Positions 35,620-44,357 are shown, counted from the stretch's first letter. The stretch: DNA of 64,000 nt from Methylobacterium sp. Leaf91 (GCF_001422815.1 NZ_LMMP01000001.1:495919-559918); one strand, 5' to 3'. Made by a program: numbers and translations. The notes: generated by a model from the letters alone, not told the origin.

Positions 35620-35644
35620 CGGCGGGGCGAGAGCCCCGCCGTTT
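35620..35644 (+). terminator. intrinsic terminator
   Basis: CGGCGGGGC (35620-35628) and GCCCCGCCG (35633-35641) form a perfect 9-bp stem closed by a GAGA tetraloop, followed by TTT. It ends the short-peptide transcript and lies 9 bp from the stop of the convergent methyltransferase gene. Confidence 0.75.
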
Positions 35645-35649
35645 CCATG

Positions 35650-36513
35650 TCAGGGATCGCGCCGGATCTCCAAGGTGGCGACCTCGTAGGTGATCGCCCC
35701 CCCTCCCCTTTCGAACTGTCGGATGACCGTCCGCAATGCGCCGGGCGAGAGGGGACGGACGGTGCCCGGCGTTCCCGCCCCGATGGCGCGAAGCGAGCGG
35801 AGGAAGGCCCGGCCGTCCGCGTGCTTCTCGACGACCGGCTCCAGGAACAAGTTACTCGTGCAGCCGGCAAATTGTAGTCGGGCCAGGGCCTTCGCCGTCG
35901 GATAGGACGGCGTGGCGGGGCGATGGCCGACGGCCTCATGTGCCGCGTGCCATTCGCGGAATGTGCCGGACGCCAGGGTCGTCACCGCGAGGAATCCGCC
36001 GGGTGCCAGCAGACCGGCGAGGCGGCCGAGCGTGCCCTCCAGATCCTCGAACCATTGCGCCGCCAGGCTCGAACAGATCAGGTCGAAGCCCGGCGCCAGG
36101 CAGGGCCGCTCGCCGTCCATGACGAGAAAGGTCAGGTCGGGCCGAGGCTGCATGCGCTCGCGCGCCCGCCGGATCATGGCGGGTGCCAGATCGGAGGCGA
36201 CCATCAGGCCGGGCTTCACACGAGCGAGGACGGCCTGCGTGAGGAAGGCGGTGCCGCAGCCGATCTCGAGAATGCGTGGCGATGGGGCGAGGGGCAGGAG
36301 GGCGATGCGTTGCGCCAGCCGTCCAGCGACCTCCGCCTGGATGATTCCGGCGGCATCGTAATGATCTGCCCCGTCGAAGGCCCGGGCCACAGCCTGTTTC
36401 CAGGGACGCATCGGTGCCGTCAGCGGGGTCATCGGTGAGGCTGCGATAGCGTGGGTGGAGGGCGCGGTCGAGGGGCCGCCCGAGGCTGTCTGCGACGCAG
36501 CCTCCTTCGTCAT
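35650..36513 (-). CDS. BioC-like SAM-dependent methyltransferase
   Basis: A 287-residue protein. An N-terminal 55 residues of low complexity are followed by the FDGADHYDAAGIIQAEVAGRLA region typical of BioC and then the SAM domain: RILEIGCGTAFLT, VASDLAPAMIRRAR, LVMDGERP and FDLICSSLAAQWFEDL. BioC methylates malonyl-ACP to start biotin synthesis; here no bio genes are adjacent, so other methylations are possible. The start at 36513 has a strong GGAGGAG 6 bases upstream. It is divergent from the extensin-like gene. Confidence 0.78.
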   Translation of the reverse strand: MTKEAASQTASGGPSTAPSTHAIAASPMTPLTAPMRPWKQAVARAFDGADHYDAAGIIQAEVAGRLAQRIALLPLAPSPRILEIGCGTAFLTQAVLARVKPGLMVASDLAPAMIRRARERMQPRPDLTFLVMDGERPCLAPGFDLICSSLAAQWFEDLEGTLGRLAGLLAPGGFLAVTTLASGTFREWHAAHEAVGHRPATPSYPTAKALARLQFAGCTSNLFLEPVVEKHADGRAFLRSLRAIGAGTPGTVRPLSPGALRTVIRQFERGGGAITYEVATLEIRRDP

Positions 36514-36589
36514 CCACACTCCTCCACAGGGGTGCGATCGCTCCGCATCGTTGACGAACGCTTTACGAAAAGCTGCCCATTGTTCCGAT

Positions 36590-37636
36590 ATGTGGCGTAG
36601 CGTACTCGCGTTTTCCGTTCTCGGCCTCATTGGCGCAGGTCTCACCGGCTGTGGACGCAGCCCGTTCGAGAGCCGTGAGCCTTGGCGCGACCAGACCGAA
36701 CAGGCCTGCAACGCCAAGCGGCTGGTGGAGACCACCGAATTCGTGACGCCGGTGAAGGAGATCGCCGGCCCGGGTGTCTGCGGCATGCTGCAGCCATACC
36801 GGATTACCCGTCTCGGCAAGGGCTCGGTCGTCCTGAAACAGCGGATGACGCTGGCCTGCCCGGCCCTGGCTGAGGCCGAGGCATGGCTGGCCGACACGAT
36901 CCAGCCCGCCGCCAACCTGTATTTCGGCCAGCCCGTGGCGGAGATCAACGCGGGCTCCTATGCCTGCCGTGGACGCAACAACCAGGCCGGGGCCAAGCTC
37001 TCGGAGCATTCGTTCGGCAATGCCGTCGACATCATGTCGTTCAAGCTCGCCGACGGCTACGTCATCACCGTGAAGGGCGGCTGGCGCGGCACCGAGGCCG
37101 AGCAGGGCTTCCTGCGCGAGGTATTCGTCGGTGCCTGCGCACGCTTCTCCACCGTGCTCGCCCCCGGCTCCAACGTCTTCCACTACGACCATATCCACGT
37201 GGATCTCGCCCGCCACGACCCGCGCGGCCTCAAGCGCATCTGCCAACCGCTGCTGAAATTCACGCCGCAGCTCGGTGCGGACGGCGTGCCCCGGCCGGTC
37301 TCGCGGCCGCGCCCGGTCGAGCGCCAGCCCGCCGCGCCGCAGGCCCCCGTCGATATCGAGGAGGACGATCCCTACGGCGTCTCGCCGATGTCCTCGAACC
37401 GGCACCCGGCGCGGACGAGCCCGCAGGTCGCCCGCGCGCCCTCCCCTGCCCTATCCGCTGCCGCGCCGTCCGCCCGCGCGCCCTCGGCCTATGCCTCCAC
37501 ACCGGTGACCCGTCCGGCGCCGCGCCCGCAGACGTCCCGTCTCGCGGCGGCACCCACCTATGACGAACCCGCGCCGGGATTCTCGGCCGAACCGCTCTCC
37601 CTCGCCGCGCCCGGCCTCTCGGACCCGATCTACTGA
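36590..37636 (+). CDS. extensin-like family lipoprotein, probable LAS-type peptidase
   Basis: A 348-residue protein. The lipobox is LTGC near residue 20, so it is probably anchored to a membrane. The extensin-like C-terminal domain follows, with LTLACPALAEAEAWL, INAGSYACRG, KLSEHSFGNAVDIMSF and HYDHIHVDLARH. H-x6-D plus H-x-H matches the zinc ligands of LAS peptidases (D,D-carboxypeptidase or endopeptidase type), so a cell-wall role is likely. The last 100 residues are proline- and alanine-rich low complexity. The start at 36590 places the lipobox correctly. Confidence 0.82.
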   Translation: MWRSVLAFSVLGLIGAGLTGCGRSPFESREPWRDQTEQACNAKRLVETTEFVTPVKEIAGPGVCGMLQPYRITRLGKGSVVLKQRMTLACPALAEAEAWLADTIQPAANLYFGQPVAEINAGSYACRGRNNQAGAKLSEHSFGNAVDIMSFKLADGYVITVKGGWRGTEAEQGFLREVFVGACARFSTVLAPGSNVFHYDHIHVDLARHDPRGLKRICQPLLKFTPQLGADGVPRPVSRPRPVERQPAAPQAPVDIEEDDPYGVSPMSSNRHPARTSPQVARAPSPALSAAAPSARAPSAYASTPVTRPAPRPQTSRLAAAPTYDEPAPGFSAEPLSLAAPGLSDPIY

Positions 37637-37734
37637 GGGCCGGACTGTGTTCCGGCTGCCCCAGGCCGGAGCGAAAGCGACACCGCCACGGCCCTTCCGC
37701 TTGACACCGCTCGACGAGACGCCATCGTCCCGGA

Positions 37735-38232
37735 ATGAACGGACTCCAGCGAAAAGACGCCGGCATGCGCCCGAATTCCCTCGTCACCGCCCTGGCCCTC
37801 GGCCTCGCCCTCGCGGGCAGCCTGCAACCTGCCTTCGCCCGCTCGGGCCGCGAGGAGATCACCCCCGCCGAGGAGCGTGAGTTCCCGTTCGATGGCGACA
37901 TCCCCGGCTGCCAGGATTCCTCGGTTCTGGAGAAGGTGTCGAGCCAGTTCGCCGAGAAGGAGGCGAAGTTCTGGAACTCGAGCCTCACCATCGTGGGCTA
38001 TGACCGGATCGAGCGGACCGCGTGGCGCCCCTGGGGGCTCGACACCTATCCCCGCCGGTTCTGCAGCGCGGTGGCGACCACCTCGGACGGCATCAAGCGC
38101 AAGGTCGATTACTCCGTGCGCGAGGGTCTCGGCCTGATCGGCGCAAGCTGGGGGGTCGAGTTCTGCGTCCACGGCCTCGACCGCAACCTCGCCTATGCCT
38201 ACGCCACGGCCTGCCGCGAAGCCCGTCCGTGA
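37735..38232 (+). CDS. exported protein, unrecognised
   Basis: A 165-residue protein. The signal peptide (VTALALGLALAGSLQPAFA) begins at residue 16, so the ATG at 37765 (MRPNSLV) is an equally good or better start. The mature part has four cysteines (GCQDSS, RFCSAV, EFCVHG and TACREA), probably two disulfides, and a pattern resembling a small periplasmic domain (WNSSLTIVGYDRIERTAW). I do not recognise a family. It overlaps the RNase T2 gene by 4 bp and is probably coexpressed with it. Confidence 0.72.
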   Translation: MNGLQRKDAGMRPNSLVTALALGLALAGSLQPAFARSGREEITPAEEREFPFDGDIPGCQDSSVLEKVSSQFAEKEAKFWNSSLTIVGYDRIERTAWRPWGLDTYPRRFCSAVATTSDGIKRKVDYSVREGLGLIGASWGVEFCVHGLDRNLAYAYATACREARP

Positions 38233-38888
38233 GACGTGCCTCGGCGCTCGCCGCACTCTTCCTGACGGCGTTCGCCGGAACCGCGCAGGCCCAGGGCTAC
38301 GGACGCGGCGGCACGCCCGGCGAGTTCGATTTCTACGTGCTGGCCCTGTCCTGGTCGCCGACCTATTGCGAAACGGCCGGGCGGCGTGACGCCGACGGCC
38401 AGTGCCGGCCGGGTCGCGGCCTCGGCTTCGTCGTCCATGGGCTATGGCCGCAATATACGCGGGGCTACCCGTCCGACTGCTCTTCCGTGGAACGCTCTCC
38501 CACCCGCCAGGCCATGGACGTGGCAGGTGAAGTTTTTCCGAGCGAGGGGCTGGCCCGCCACGAATGGCGCAAGCACGGCACCTGCTCGGGCCTCGACCCG
38601 ATGTCGTATTTCAAGGCTACCGCCCAGGCGCGGCAGGCCGTGACGATCCCGGCCGCCTTCGCCAAGCCCGATTCCGATACCCGCATCGCTCCCGTCGACA
38701 TCGCCCGTCAGTTCGTCGCGGCCAATCGCGGGCTTCGTCCTGATATGATGTCGGTCACCTGCACCCGGGGAGAGTTGCAGGAGGTGCGGGTCTGCTTCAC
38801 CAAGGACCTGCGCGGCTTCACGCCCTGCCCCGAAGTGGCGCGGCAGAATTGCCGTGCGGGCGAAATCGCCGTCGACGCGAGCCGGTGA
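38229..38888 (+). CDS. ribonuclease T2 family protein
   Basis: A 219-residue secreted endoribonuclease with a signal peptide (ALAALFLTAFAGTAQAQ). Both catalytic segments are present: CAS I, FVVHGLWPQY, and CAS II, RHEWRKHGTC, each with its histidine, plus the expected cysteines. The start is the GTG at 38229, overlapping the preceding stop as GTGA. The enzyme probably degrades RNA in the periplasm or outside the cell for phosphate or base recovery. Confidence 0.92.
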   Translation: MRRASALAALFLTAFAGTAQAQGYGRGGTPGEFDFYVLALSWSPTYCETAGRRDADGQCRPGRGLGFVVHGLWPQYTRGYPSDCSSVERSPTRQAMDVAGEVFPSEGLARHEWRKHGTCSGLDPMSYFKATAQARQAVTIPAAFAKPDSDTRIAPVDIARQFVAANRGLRPDMMSVTCTRGELQEVRVCFTKDLRGFTPCPEVARQNCRAGEIAVDASR

Positions 38889-38906
38889 GGCCAGGAACCT
38901 GCGCCC

Positions 38907-39752
38907 ATGAATTACAGGCACGCCTTCCACGCCGGCAACTTCGCCGACGTGCTCAAGCACCTCGTGCTGACGCGCGTGCTCCATCATCTCCAGGCCAAGC
39001 CCACGGGCTTTCGCGCCATCGACACCCATGCGGGCCTCGGTTTCTATGACCTGACCGGCGACGAGGCCGGGCGGACAGGCGAGTGGCATGACGGCTGGGG
39101 CCGTCTCGAGACCCCCTTCCCCGAAGAGGTGGAGGCGCTGTTCGGCCCCTATCGCGAGGCGGTCGCCGCCACCCAGGCACGCCACGGGGCGACTATCTAT
39201 CCCGGCTCTCCGGCGATCATCCGCGAATTCCTGCGGCCCAGCGACCAGGGCGTCTTCGTCGAGTTGCACCCGGCCGATGCCGAGCTCCTGCGCGAACGCT
39301 ACAACCAGGATCCGCGCACCAAGGTGATGCATCTCGATGGCTGGACCGCCCTCAACGCGCTGATCCCGCCCCCCGAGCGGCGCGGGGTCGTGTTGATCGA
39401 CCCGCCTTACGAAGAACTCGGCGAGGTCGACCGGCTTGGCGCGGCTCTGGCTAAGGCCGTAGCGAAATGGCCGACGGGCATCTATCTCGGCTGGTATCCG
39501 ATCAAGGATGTCGGCCTCATCGACCGCATGGTGGCGGAACTGGACCGTTCGCTCTCCCGGCCGGCCCTGCGTATCGACCTGATGATCTCGGAGCCGTATC
39601 CGAACCGCCTCAATGGCAACGGCCTCATCGTCATCAATCCGCCCTGGCGTCTCGCCGACGAGGCGGCCCTGTTCCTGCCCGCGCTAGCCGAGCGGCTGGC
39701 GCGCGGAGATTACGGGGCCTTCCGCTGCGACGCGTTCGGCGTCGAAGCTTGA
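38907..39752 (+). CDS. rlmJ: 23S rRNA (adenine-2030-N6)-methyltransferase
   Basis: A 281-residue RlmJ protein. The opening MNYRHAFHAGNFADVLKHL is diagnostic. FRAIDTHAGLGFYDLTG is the SAM loop, LRPSDQGVFVELHP follows, and the catalytic N6-adenine motif is VVLIDPPYEE. The C terminus NGLIVINPPWRL is also typical. The length is normal. It starts 18 bp after RNase T2, but functions differ, so shared transcription is only likely. Confidence 0.95.
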   Translation: MNYRHAFHAGNFADVLKHLVLTRVLHHLQAKPTGFRAIDTHAGLGFYDLTGDEAGRTGEWHDGWGRLETPFPEEVEALFGPYREAVAATQARHGATIYPGSPAIIREFLRPSDQGVFVELHPADAELLRERYNQDPRTKVMHLDGWTALNALIPPPERRGVVLIDPPYEELGEVDRLGAALAKAVAKWPTGIYLGWYPIKDVGLIDRMVAELDRSLSRPALRIDLMISEPYPNRLNGNGLIVINPPWRLADEAALFLPALAERLARGDYGAFRCDAFGVEA

Positions 39753-39778
39753 AGTCTTCCCTGAAGGTCGCCCCATCG

Positions 39779-40453
39779 ATGGATTCCGCGATTCCCATCG
39801 CCAGCGCGGCGATTCCGGGCAGCGTCGAGACGATGCGGCTCGTCCGCTATGACGACGCCTACTCGATCATGGTCGGCAGCGCCGAACTGATGAACGACCG
39901 GCACCGCGATTCGGAGCGGGCCCTGGCCACGGTCACCTGCGCGCGGCTCGAGGGAAATCCGGCGCCGAAGATCTTGATCGGCGGGCTCGGCATGGGGTTC
40001 ACCCTGCGTGCGGCCCTCGACGCTCTCGGCCCCAAGGCGGAAATCGTCGTGGCCGAACTGATGCCGGCGGTCATCGCCTGGGCGAACGGACCGCTTGCGC
40101 ATCTTTTCACTGGCAGCCTCGACGATCCGCGCGTGACCCTGGTCGAGGCCGATGTGAACCGCCTCATCCAGTCGGGACAGGCTCGGTTCGATGCCATTCT
40201 CCTCGACGTCGACAATGGCCCCAAGGGGCTGACGCGCCGGGAGAACGACCGGCTCTACGATGGCTGGGGTCTCAAACGGGCACATTTCGCGCTGCGGGAG
40301 GGGGGAATCCTGGCCGTCTGGTCCGGTGGGCCGGACCGCCGGTTCAAGAAGCGGCTCCGGCGCTTCGGCTTCGATGTCGAAGAGCACCGCTATCCCGCCC
40401 ATCCCGGCGGCCGCCGTCACGTGCTCTGGATCGCCGTGAGGACGAACGCATAG
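39779..40453 (+). CDS. spermidine-synthase-like methyltransferase-fold protein
   Basis: A 224-residue protein. It contains ILIGGLGMGFTLRAAL (nucleotide-binding loop), IVVAELMPAVIAWANG (the acidic residue that binds the aminopropyl or methyl donor), and FDAILLDVDNGPKGLT, as in spermidine-synthase-like proteins. It is shorter than true SpeE and lacks its N-terminal beta domain, so the reaction is uncertain. The ATG at 39779 is chosen; a TTG at 39749 overlaps the rlmJ stop. Confidence 0.78.
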   Translation: MDSAIPIASAAIPGSVETMRLVRYDDAYSIMVGSAELMNDRHRDSERALATVTCARLEGNPAPKILIGGLGMGFTLRAALDALGPKAEIVVAELMPAVIAWANGPLAHLFTGSLDDPRVTLVEADVNRLIQSGQARFDAILLDVDNGPKGLTRRENDRLYDGWGLKRAHFALREGGILAVWSGGPDRRFKKRLRRFGFDVEEHRYPAHPGGRRHVLWIAVRTNA

Positions 40454-40513
40454 GCCGAAGCGGGCCGGCGGAACGGGTAGCCCCGTCGTCGGCCCGCCTC
40501 GATCTTATCGATC

Positions 40514-40801
40514 TCAGTAATTATAGGACCGGCGCGGATAGGCCTGGTTCGGTGCGTAGCCGGCTCCACGCTGCTGCACCCGCGATCCGTACTCGATCTC
40601 GCGCTGCTGCTTGGCACGGCGATTGGCGAGATAGCGACCGCCGATGCAGCCCGCGACCGCGCCCACCACGCCGCGCTCGGCGAGGTAATGCCCGGCGAGG
40701 CCACCGATGATCGCGCCTTTGATGCAGCCTTTGGCTTCGGCCGCTCCCGTGCTTGCCACAGTGAGCAGCGCCAGGGCCGAGAGCGTTGCAACGATGCGCA
40801 T
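40514..40801 (-). CDS. small glycine-zipper exported protein
   Basis: A 95-residue protein with a signal peptide (ATLSALALLTVASTGAAEA), then KGCIKGAIIGGLAGHYLAE and GVVGAVAGCIGGRYLANR, a double glycine-zipper with two cysteines, and a basic, tyrosine-rich tail. Such proteins sit in or under the outer membrane. The ATG at 40801 is preferred over 40807, because GGAGG lies 6 bases upstream. It has its own promoter region (40802-40907). Confidence 0.75.
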   Translation of the reverse strand: MRIVATLSALALLTVASTGAAEAKGCIKGAIIGGLAGHYLAERGVVGAVAGCIGGRYLANRRAKQQREIEYGSRVQQRGAGYAPNQAYPRRSYNY

Positions 40802-40907
40802 GATCATCCTCCACGATTTTGCTGGGAGGAAACACCGGCCCGGAGCTTAGCGTTCCGGGCACGGTTCAGCGGGATGACGAGAAACCGCGTTGCGCGGCGC
40901 ACTGGCC

Positions 40908-42341
40908 TCAAGCGGCGACGCGCCCTTCCAACGGGAACACCTTGGCGGGGTTCATCAGCCATTTCGGGTCGAACACGTTGCGGACCCGCATCTGCTGATC
41001 GAGATCGACCTGCGCATACTGGAAGCGCATGAGCTCGCGCTTCTCGATGCCGACACCATGCTCGCCGGTGAGGCAGCCGCCGACCTCGACGCAGAGCTTC
41101 AGGATCTCGTCTCCGGCGGCCTCCGCCTTCTGCAGCTCGCCCGGCTTGTTGATGTCGAAGAGAATGAGGGGATGCAGGTTGCCGTCGCCAGCATGGAAGA
41201 CGTTGGCGACGCGAAGACCCTTGTCGGCGCAGATCGCGCCGATGCGCTCCAGCACCAGCGGCAATTGCCCGGTGGGAATCGTGCCGTCCATGCAGATGTA
41301 ATCCGAGATGCGGCCCGTGGCACCGAAGGCGGATTTGCGTCCCTTCCAGATCGCGGCGCTCTCGGCTTCGGATTTCGAGACTCTGATGCTGGTCGGCCGG
41401 TAGTCGCGGGCGATCGCCTCGATCCGGGCCAGCATCGCCTCGCATTCCTCGTCCGATCCTTCGACCTCGATGATCAGCATCGCTTCGGCGTCACGCGGAT
41501 ATCCGGCCTGCGCGAAATCCTCGGTGATGAGGATCGCCTCACGGTCCATGTATTCCATGGCTACCGGGATGATGCCGGCGGCGATGATCGCGGCGGTGCA
41601 GGCGCCCGCATCCTCCACCGAGGAGAAGCCGACCAGGGCCGGGCGCGCGCCCTCGGCCGCGCGCAGGATCCTCACCGTCGCTTCGGTGACGATGCCGAGC
41701 TGTCCTTCCGAGCCGCAGATCAGGCCGAGGAGATCGTAGCCGGCGCTGTCGAGATGTGCGCCGCCGATCTCTGCCACGGTGCCGTCGCTCATCACCAGGG
41801 TGACACCGAGGAGGTTGTTGGTGGTCACGCCGTATTTCAGGCAATGCGCGCCGCCCGAATTCATCGCGATGTTGCCGGCAATGGTGCAGGCGAGCTGGCT
41901 CGACGGGTCCGGCGCGTAGAAGAACCCTTCATGGCTGACCGCCCCCGAGATGGCGAGGTTGGTGAGGCCCGATTCGACCCTGGCCACCCGGTTCTCGAAA
42001 TCAACGTCCAGGACGCGGGTCATCTTGGCGACACCGAGGATGATCGCGTCTTCCTGGGCGATCGCTCCGCCGGCGAGGGAGGTGCCGGCGCCGCGCGCCA
42101 CCACCCGCACGCCGTTGGCGTGGCAATAGGCCATCACGGCAGAGACCTCGGCCGTGGTCGAGGGCAGGACCACCGCGAGTGGCATCTTGCGGTAGGCCGT
42201 CAGCCCATCGGTCTCGAAGGCACGGCGCTCATCCTCGGTCACGATCAGGGCCTCCGCCGCGACGAGGGGGCGCAGGCCGGCGATGATCGTTTCGCGGCGA
42301 GCGAGAATATCGGGATCGGGGGTGGGGAAGGCGATCGACAT
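40908..42341 (-). CDS. glcD: FAD-linked oxidase, GlcD-like
   Basis: A 477-residue flavoprotein. The FAD_binding_4 domain shows VRVVARGAGTSLAGGA, SGLTNLAISGAV, IAGNIAMNSGGAHCLKYGVTTNNLLG and GLICGSEGQLGIV; the C-terminal FAD-oxidase domain shows FHAGDGNLHPLI and GGCLTGEHGVGIEKR. This is the GlcD branch of 2-hydroxyacid (glycolate or D-lactate) dehydrogenases. The glcE and glcF partners are not adjacent, so the physiological substrate and electron acceptor are not certain. Confidence 0.9.
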   Translation of the reverse strand: MSIAFPTPDPDILARRETIIAGLRPLVAAEALIVTEDERRAFETDGLTAYRKMPLAVVLPSTTAEVSAVMAYCHANGVRVVARGAGTSLAGGAIAQEDAIILGVAKMTRVLDVDFENRVARVESGLTNLAISGAVSHEGFFYAPDPSSQLACTIAGNIAMNSGGAHCLKYGVTTNNLLGVTLVMSDGTVAEIGGAHLDSAGYDLLGLICGSEGQLGIVTEATVRILRAAEGARPALVGFSSVEDAGACTAAIIAAGIIPVAMEYMDREAILITEDFAQAGYPRDAEAMLIIEVEGSDEECEAMLARIEAIARDYRPTSIRVSKSEAESAAIWKGRKSAFGATGRISDYICMDGTIPTGQLPLVLERIGAICADKGLRVANVFHAGDGNLHPLILFDINKPGELQKAEAAGDEILKLCVEVGGCLTGEHGVGIEKRELMRFQYAQVDLDQQMRVRNVFDPKWLMNPAKVFPLEGRVAA

Positions 42342-42645
42342 GGGGCGGGCGCTCCTCGATGGATCGGCCTGTCTTCAGCCACCGCTCAGCTTGGAAGGAC
42401 TAAAAACGAGCCTTGAACCGTTCAGGACAATGGAATTGGAAGATATCTAAACGATAACCGGTTTCGATGCATCAGGATCGGGTGTGTCGACGTTGTCTGA
42501 AGGCGAAATGGAGAGGTGTCGGCTTCGTTTCGCCGCACGGACCGCGAGGCGAGTTTGGAACGTTCCCAGTCTCGATCTGTTCTAAAACCAAAAGCTCTGC
42601 CATAAGCTCGGCTGGCTCATGCTGCCCAATGGAGGAAAAATTATA
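42342..42645. promoter_or_regulatory. divergent intergenic region glcD-like / cytochrome c
   Basis: A 304-bp gap, visibly AT-richer than its surroundings, that must hold both promoters. The cytochrome ribosome site GGAGG lies about 10 bases before its ATG. No convincing hexamer pair, operator or hairpin was found. Confidence 0.4.
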
Positions 42646-43011
42646 ATGCGTCACCTCATCCTCGGCGCCGCCCTCGCGCTCATGCTCCCGATCTCCGCCC
42701 AGGCTCAGGAAGCCGGCGACGCGGCAGCCGGCGAGAAGGCTTTCGCGCCTTGCAAGGCCTGCCACAATTTCGTGAAGAACGGCGTCGGTCCCGATCTGAA
42801 GGGCGTCGTCGGCCGCAAGGCTGGCACTTACGAGGGCTACAGCTACTCGGCCGCTCTCAAGGGCTCGGGCATCACCTGGGACGAGGCGAACCTCAAGGAG
42901 TGGCTGAAGGACCCGAAGGCGAAGGTGCCCGGCAACAAGATGGTCTATCCCGGCCTCAAGGACGACAAGAAGCTCGCCGACGTGATCGCCTACCTCAAGA
43001 CCCAGAACTGA
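42646..43011 (+). CDS. class I cytochrome c (c2/c550-like)
   Basis: A 121-residue periplasmic electron carrier. A signal peptide (LGAALALMLPISAQAQ) precedes one haem-binding CKACH motif, in the FAPCKACHNFVKNG region, and a distal methionine in GNKMVYPGLKDDKKL, as in mitochondrial-like cytochromes c2. GVGPDLKGVVGRKAG is conserved. The ATG at 42646 is chosen for its GGAGG; the ATG at 42619 is out of reach of any ribosome site. A strong terminator follows. It may serve methylotrophic or other respiration, which is inference. Confidence 0.92.
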   Translation: MRHLILGAALALMLPISAQAQEAGDAAAGEKAFAPCKACHNFVKNGVGPDLKGVVGRKAGTYEGYSYSAALKGSGITWDEANLKEWLKDPKAKVPGNKMVYPGLKDDKKLADVIAYLKTQN

Positions 43012-43054
43012 GAGCGTTCCCCGATCCTCCGCCGGATCGGAATCAGCGATCGAG

Positions 43055-43088
43055 AGGCCGCTTTCCCGCAGGGGAGGCGGCCTTTTTC
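43055..43088 (+). terminator. intrinsic terminator of the cytochrome c gene
   Basis: AGGCCGC (43055-43061) pairs with GCGGCCT (43077-43083), followed by TTTT. It lies 44 bp after the cytochrome stop, and its T-run touches the end of the convergent ohrR gene. Confidence 0.75.
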
Positions 43089-43614
43089 ATGCCCTTGCCC
43101 CTCGCCCGGAGACGACGGTTTCCGCCATGGCGTCGGCCACGTTGTCGTGAAGCGCGCCGCGCAGCATCACGAGGGATTCGAGGAGCGCGTGCCGTGCCTC
43201 CTCCGACATTCCCGTCAAGGCGCCGGCGAGGCCGGGCACGCAATCCATCCGCCCCTGCAGTTCGCGGCCCTTCGGCGTCAGGAAGATGCTCACTTGGCGC
43301 TCGTCGGCCCGGTCGCGGGCGCGGCGGACATGGCCCGATGTCTCCAGCCGCTTGAGAAGGGGCGTGAGCGTTCCGGAATCGAGGAATAGGCGCGTGCCGA
43401 TCTCCTTCACCGTCAACCCCTCCTGTTCCCAGAGCACGAGGAGGACGAGGTACTGCGGGTAGGTGAGATCATGGGCGGCCAGCAGGGCACGGTAGGCACG
43501 ACCGAAAGCGTGAGCCGCAGAATAGACCGCGAAGCAAAGCTGGCCGTCGACCCCCCTTTCGGCAACCGGGACGTCCTGGGATTCAGAGGTCTGCGTGGTG
43601 GTCCGGCCCGCCAT
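43087..43614 (-). CDS. ohrR: MarR-family organic peroxide sensor OhrR
   Basis: A 175-residue repressor. The OhrR signature [21 protein letters not shown] contains the reactive cysteine, followed by [42 protein letters not shown], the winged-helix recognition part. A second cysteine occurs near the C terminus. The ATG at 43614 (MAGRTTTQ) is chosen for its AAGGAGG 8 bases upstream. It lies divergent to ohr with palindromic operators between, the standard regulatory pair: peroxide oxidises the cysteine and releases the operator. Confidence 0.92.
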   Translation of the reverse strand: MAGRTTTQTSESQDVPVAERGVDGQLCFAVYSAAHAFGRAYRALLAAHDLTYPQYLVLLVLWEQEGLTVKEIGTRLFLDSGTLTPLLKRLETSGHVRRARDRADERQVSIFLTPKGRELQGRMDCVPGLAGALTGMSEEARHALLESLVMLRGALHDNVADAMAETVVSGRGARA

Positions 43615-43683
43615 TCGTGCGGCCTCCTTCATGTCGGTCGGGTACGGTGTCGGGTCCGAGCCGAGTACCCTATCTAATTGATA

Positions 43684-43721
43684 ATGCGGAATGGTCACCA
43701 ACGTTCGCGGTAATTCCGCAT
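43684..43721. repeat. inverted repeat upstream of ohrR
   Basis: ATGCGGAAT (43684-43692) and ATTCCGCAT (43713-43721) are perfect 9-bp inverted copies separated by 20 bp. They lie 70 bp upstream of the ohrR start. They could form a hairpin in the ohrR leader or be a separate protein site. Confidence 0.4.
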
Positions 43722-43726
43722 CATGG

Positions 43727-43775
43727 TTGCGCGCAATCGGGTTTGGTGCCATATGGAATATCAGTTGCGCGCAAC
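43727..43775. promoter_or_regulatory. two OhrR-type operators
   Basis: TTGCGCGCAA occurs twice, at 43727-43736 and 43765-43774. The second is extended to the 12-bp perfect palindrome GTTGCGCGCAAC (43764-43775). Their centres are 38 bp apart in the 281-bp gap between the divergent ohrR and ohr genes. Assignment to OhrR is inferred from position and symmetry. Confidence 0.65.
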
Positions 43776-43895
43776 CGAGTTTCGTTCACCCGAGGATCAG
43801 TGGTGGCGAAAATTTCCTCGATAAAGAAACGAAGCCTCGCCGAACCCCCGTTCCAGACGCAATCCCTATTTCATACCCAGCAGAAAGTACCCACG

Positions 43896-44318
43896 ATGAA
43901 GGCTCTCTACACCGCTCATGCCCACGCCACCGGCGGCCGTGAAGGTTCGGCCTCCACCGACGACAAGGCCGTCGATGTCACCCTCGTGACGCCGAAGGAA
44001 CTCGGTGGCGGCGGCGGCAACGGCACCAATCCCGAGCAGCTCTTCGCCACCGGCTATGCCGCATGCTTCCTCGGCGCGATCAAGTTCGTCGCCGCCAAGG
44101 ACAAGGTGAAGATCCCCGAGGACGCCAAGGTCGAATCCTCGGTGGGCATCGGCCCGCGCGACGACGGCGAAGGCTTCGGTCTCGTCGTCACCCTCAAGGC
44201 CACCCTACCCGGCATCGAGCGGGACAAGGCCGAGGATCTGGTGAAGCGCGCCGATGTGGTGTGCCCCTATTCCCACGCCACCCGCGGCAACATCCAGGTC
44301 GATATCAGCGTCGCCTGA
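43896..44318 (+). CDS. ohr: organic hydroperoxide resistance protein
   Basis: A 140-residue OsmC/Ohr-family peroxidase. The two catalytic cysteines are in TGYAACFLGAIKFV and VVCPYSHATRGN; TNPEQLFATGYAAC is the Ohr hallmark. It opens with MKALYTAHAHATGGREGSA, as in other Ohr proteins. It reduces organic hydroperoxides using a dithiol donor. It is divergent to ohrR and has its operators in the promoter. Confidence 0.96.
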   Translation: MKALYTAHAHATGGREGSASTDDKAVDVTLVTPKELGGGGGNGTNPEQLFATGYAACFLGAIKFVAAKDKVKIPEDAKVESSVGIGPRDDGEGFGLVVTLKATLPGIERDKAEDLVKRADVVCPYSHATRGNIQVDISVA

Positions 44319-44357
44319 ACCTGCTCGATCGAAGCCGGAGGAGTCCTCCTCCGGCTG

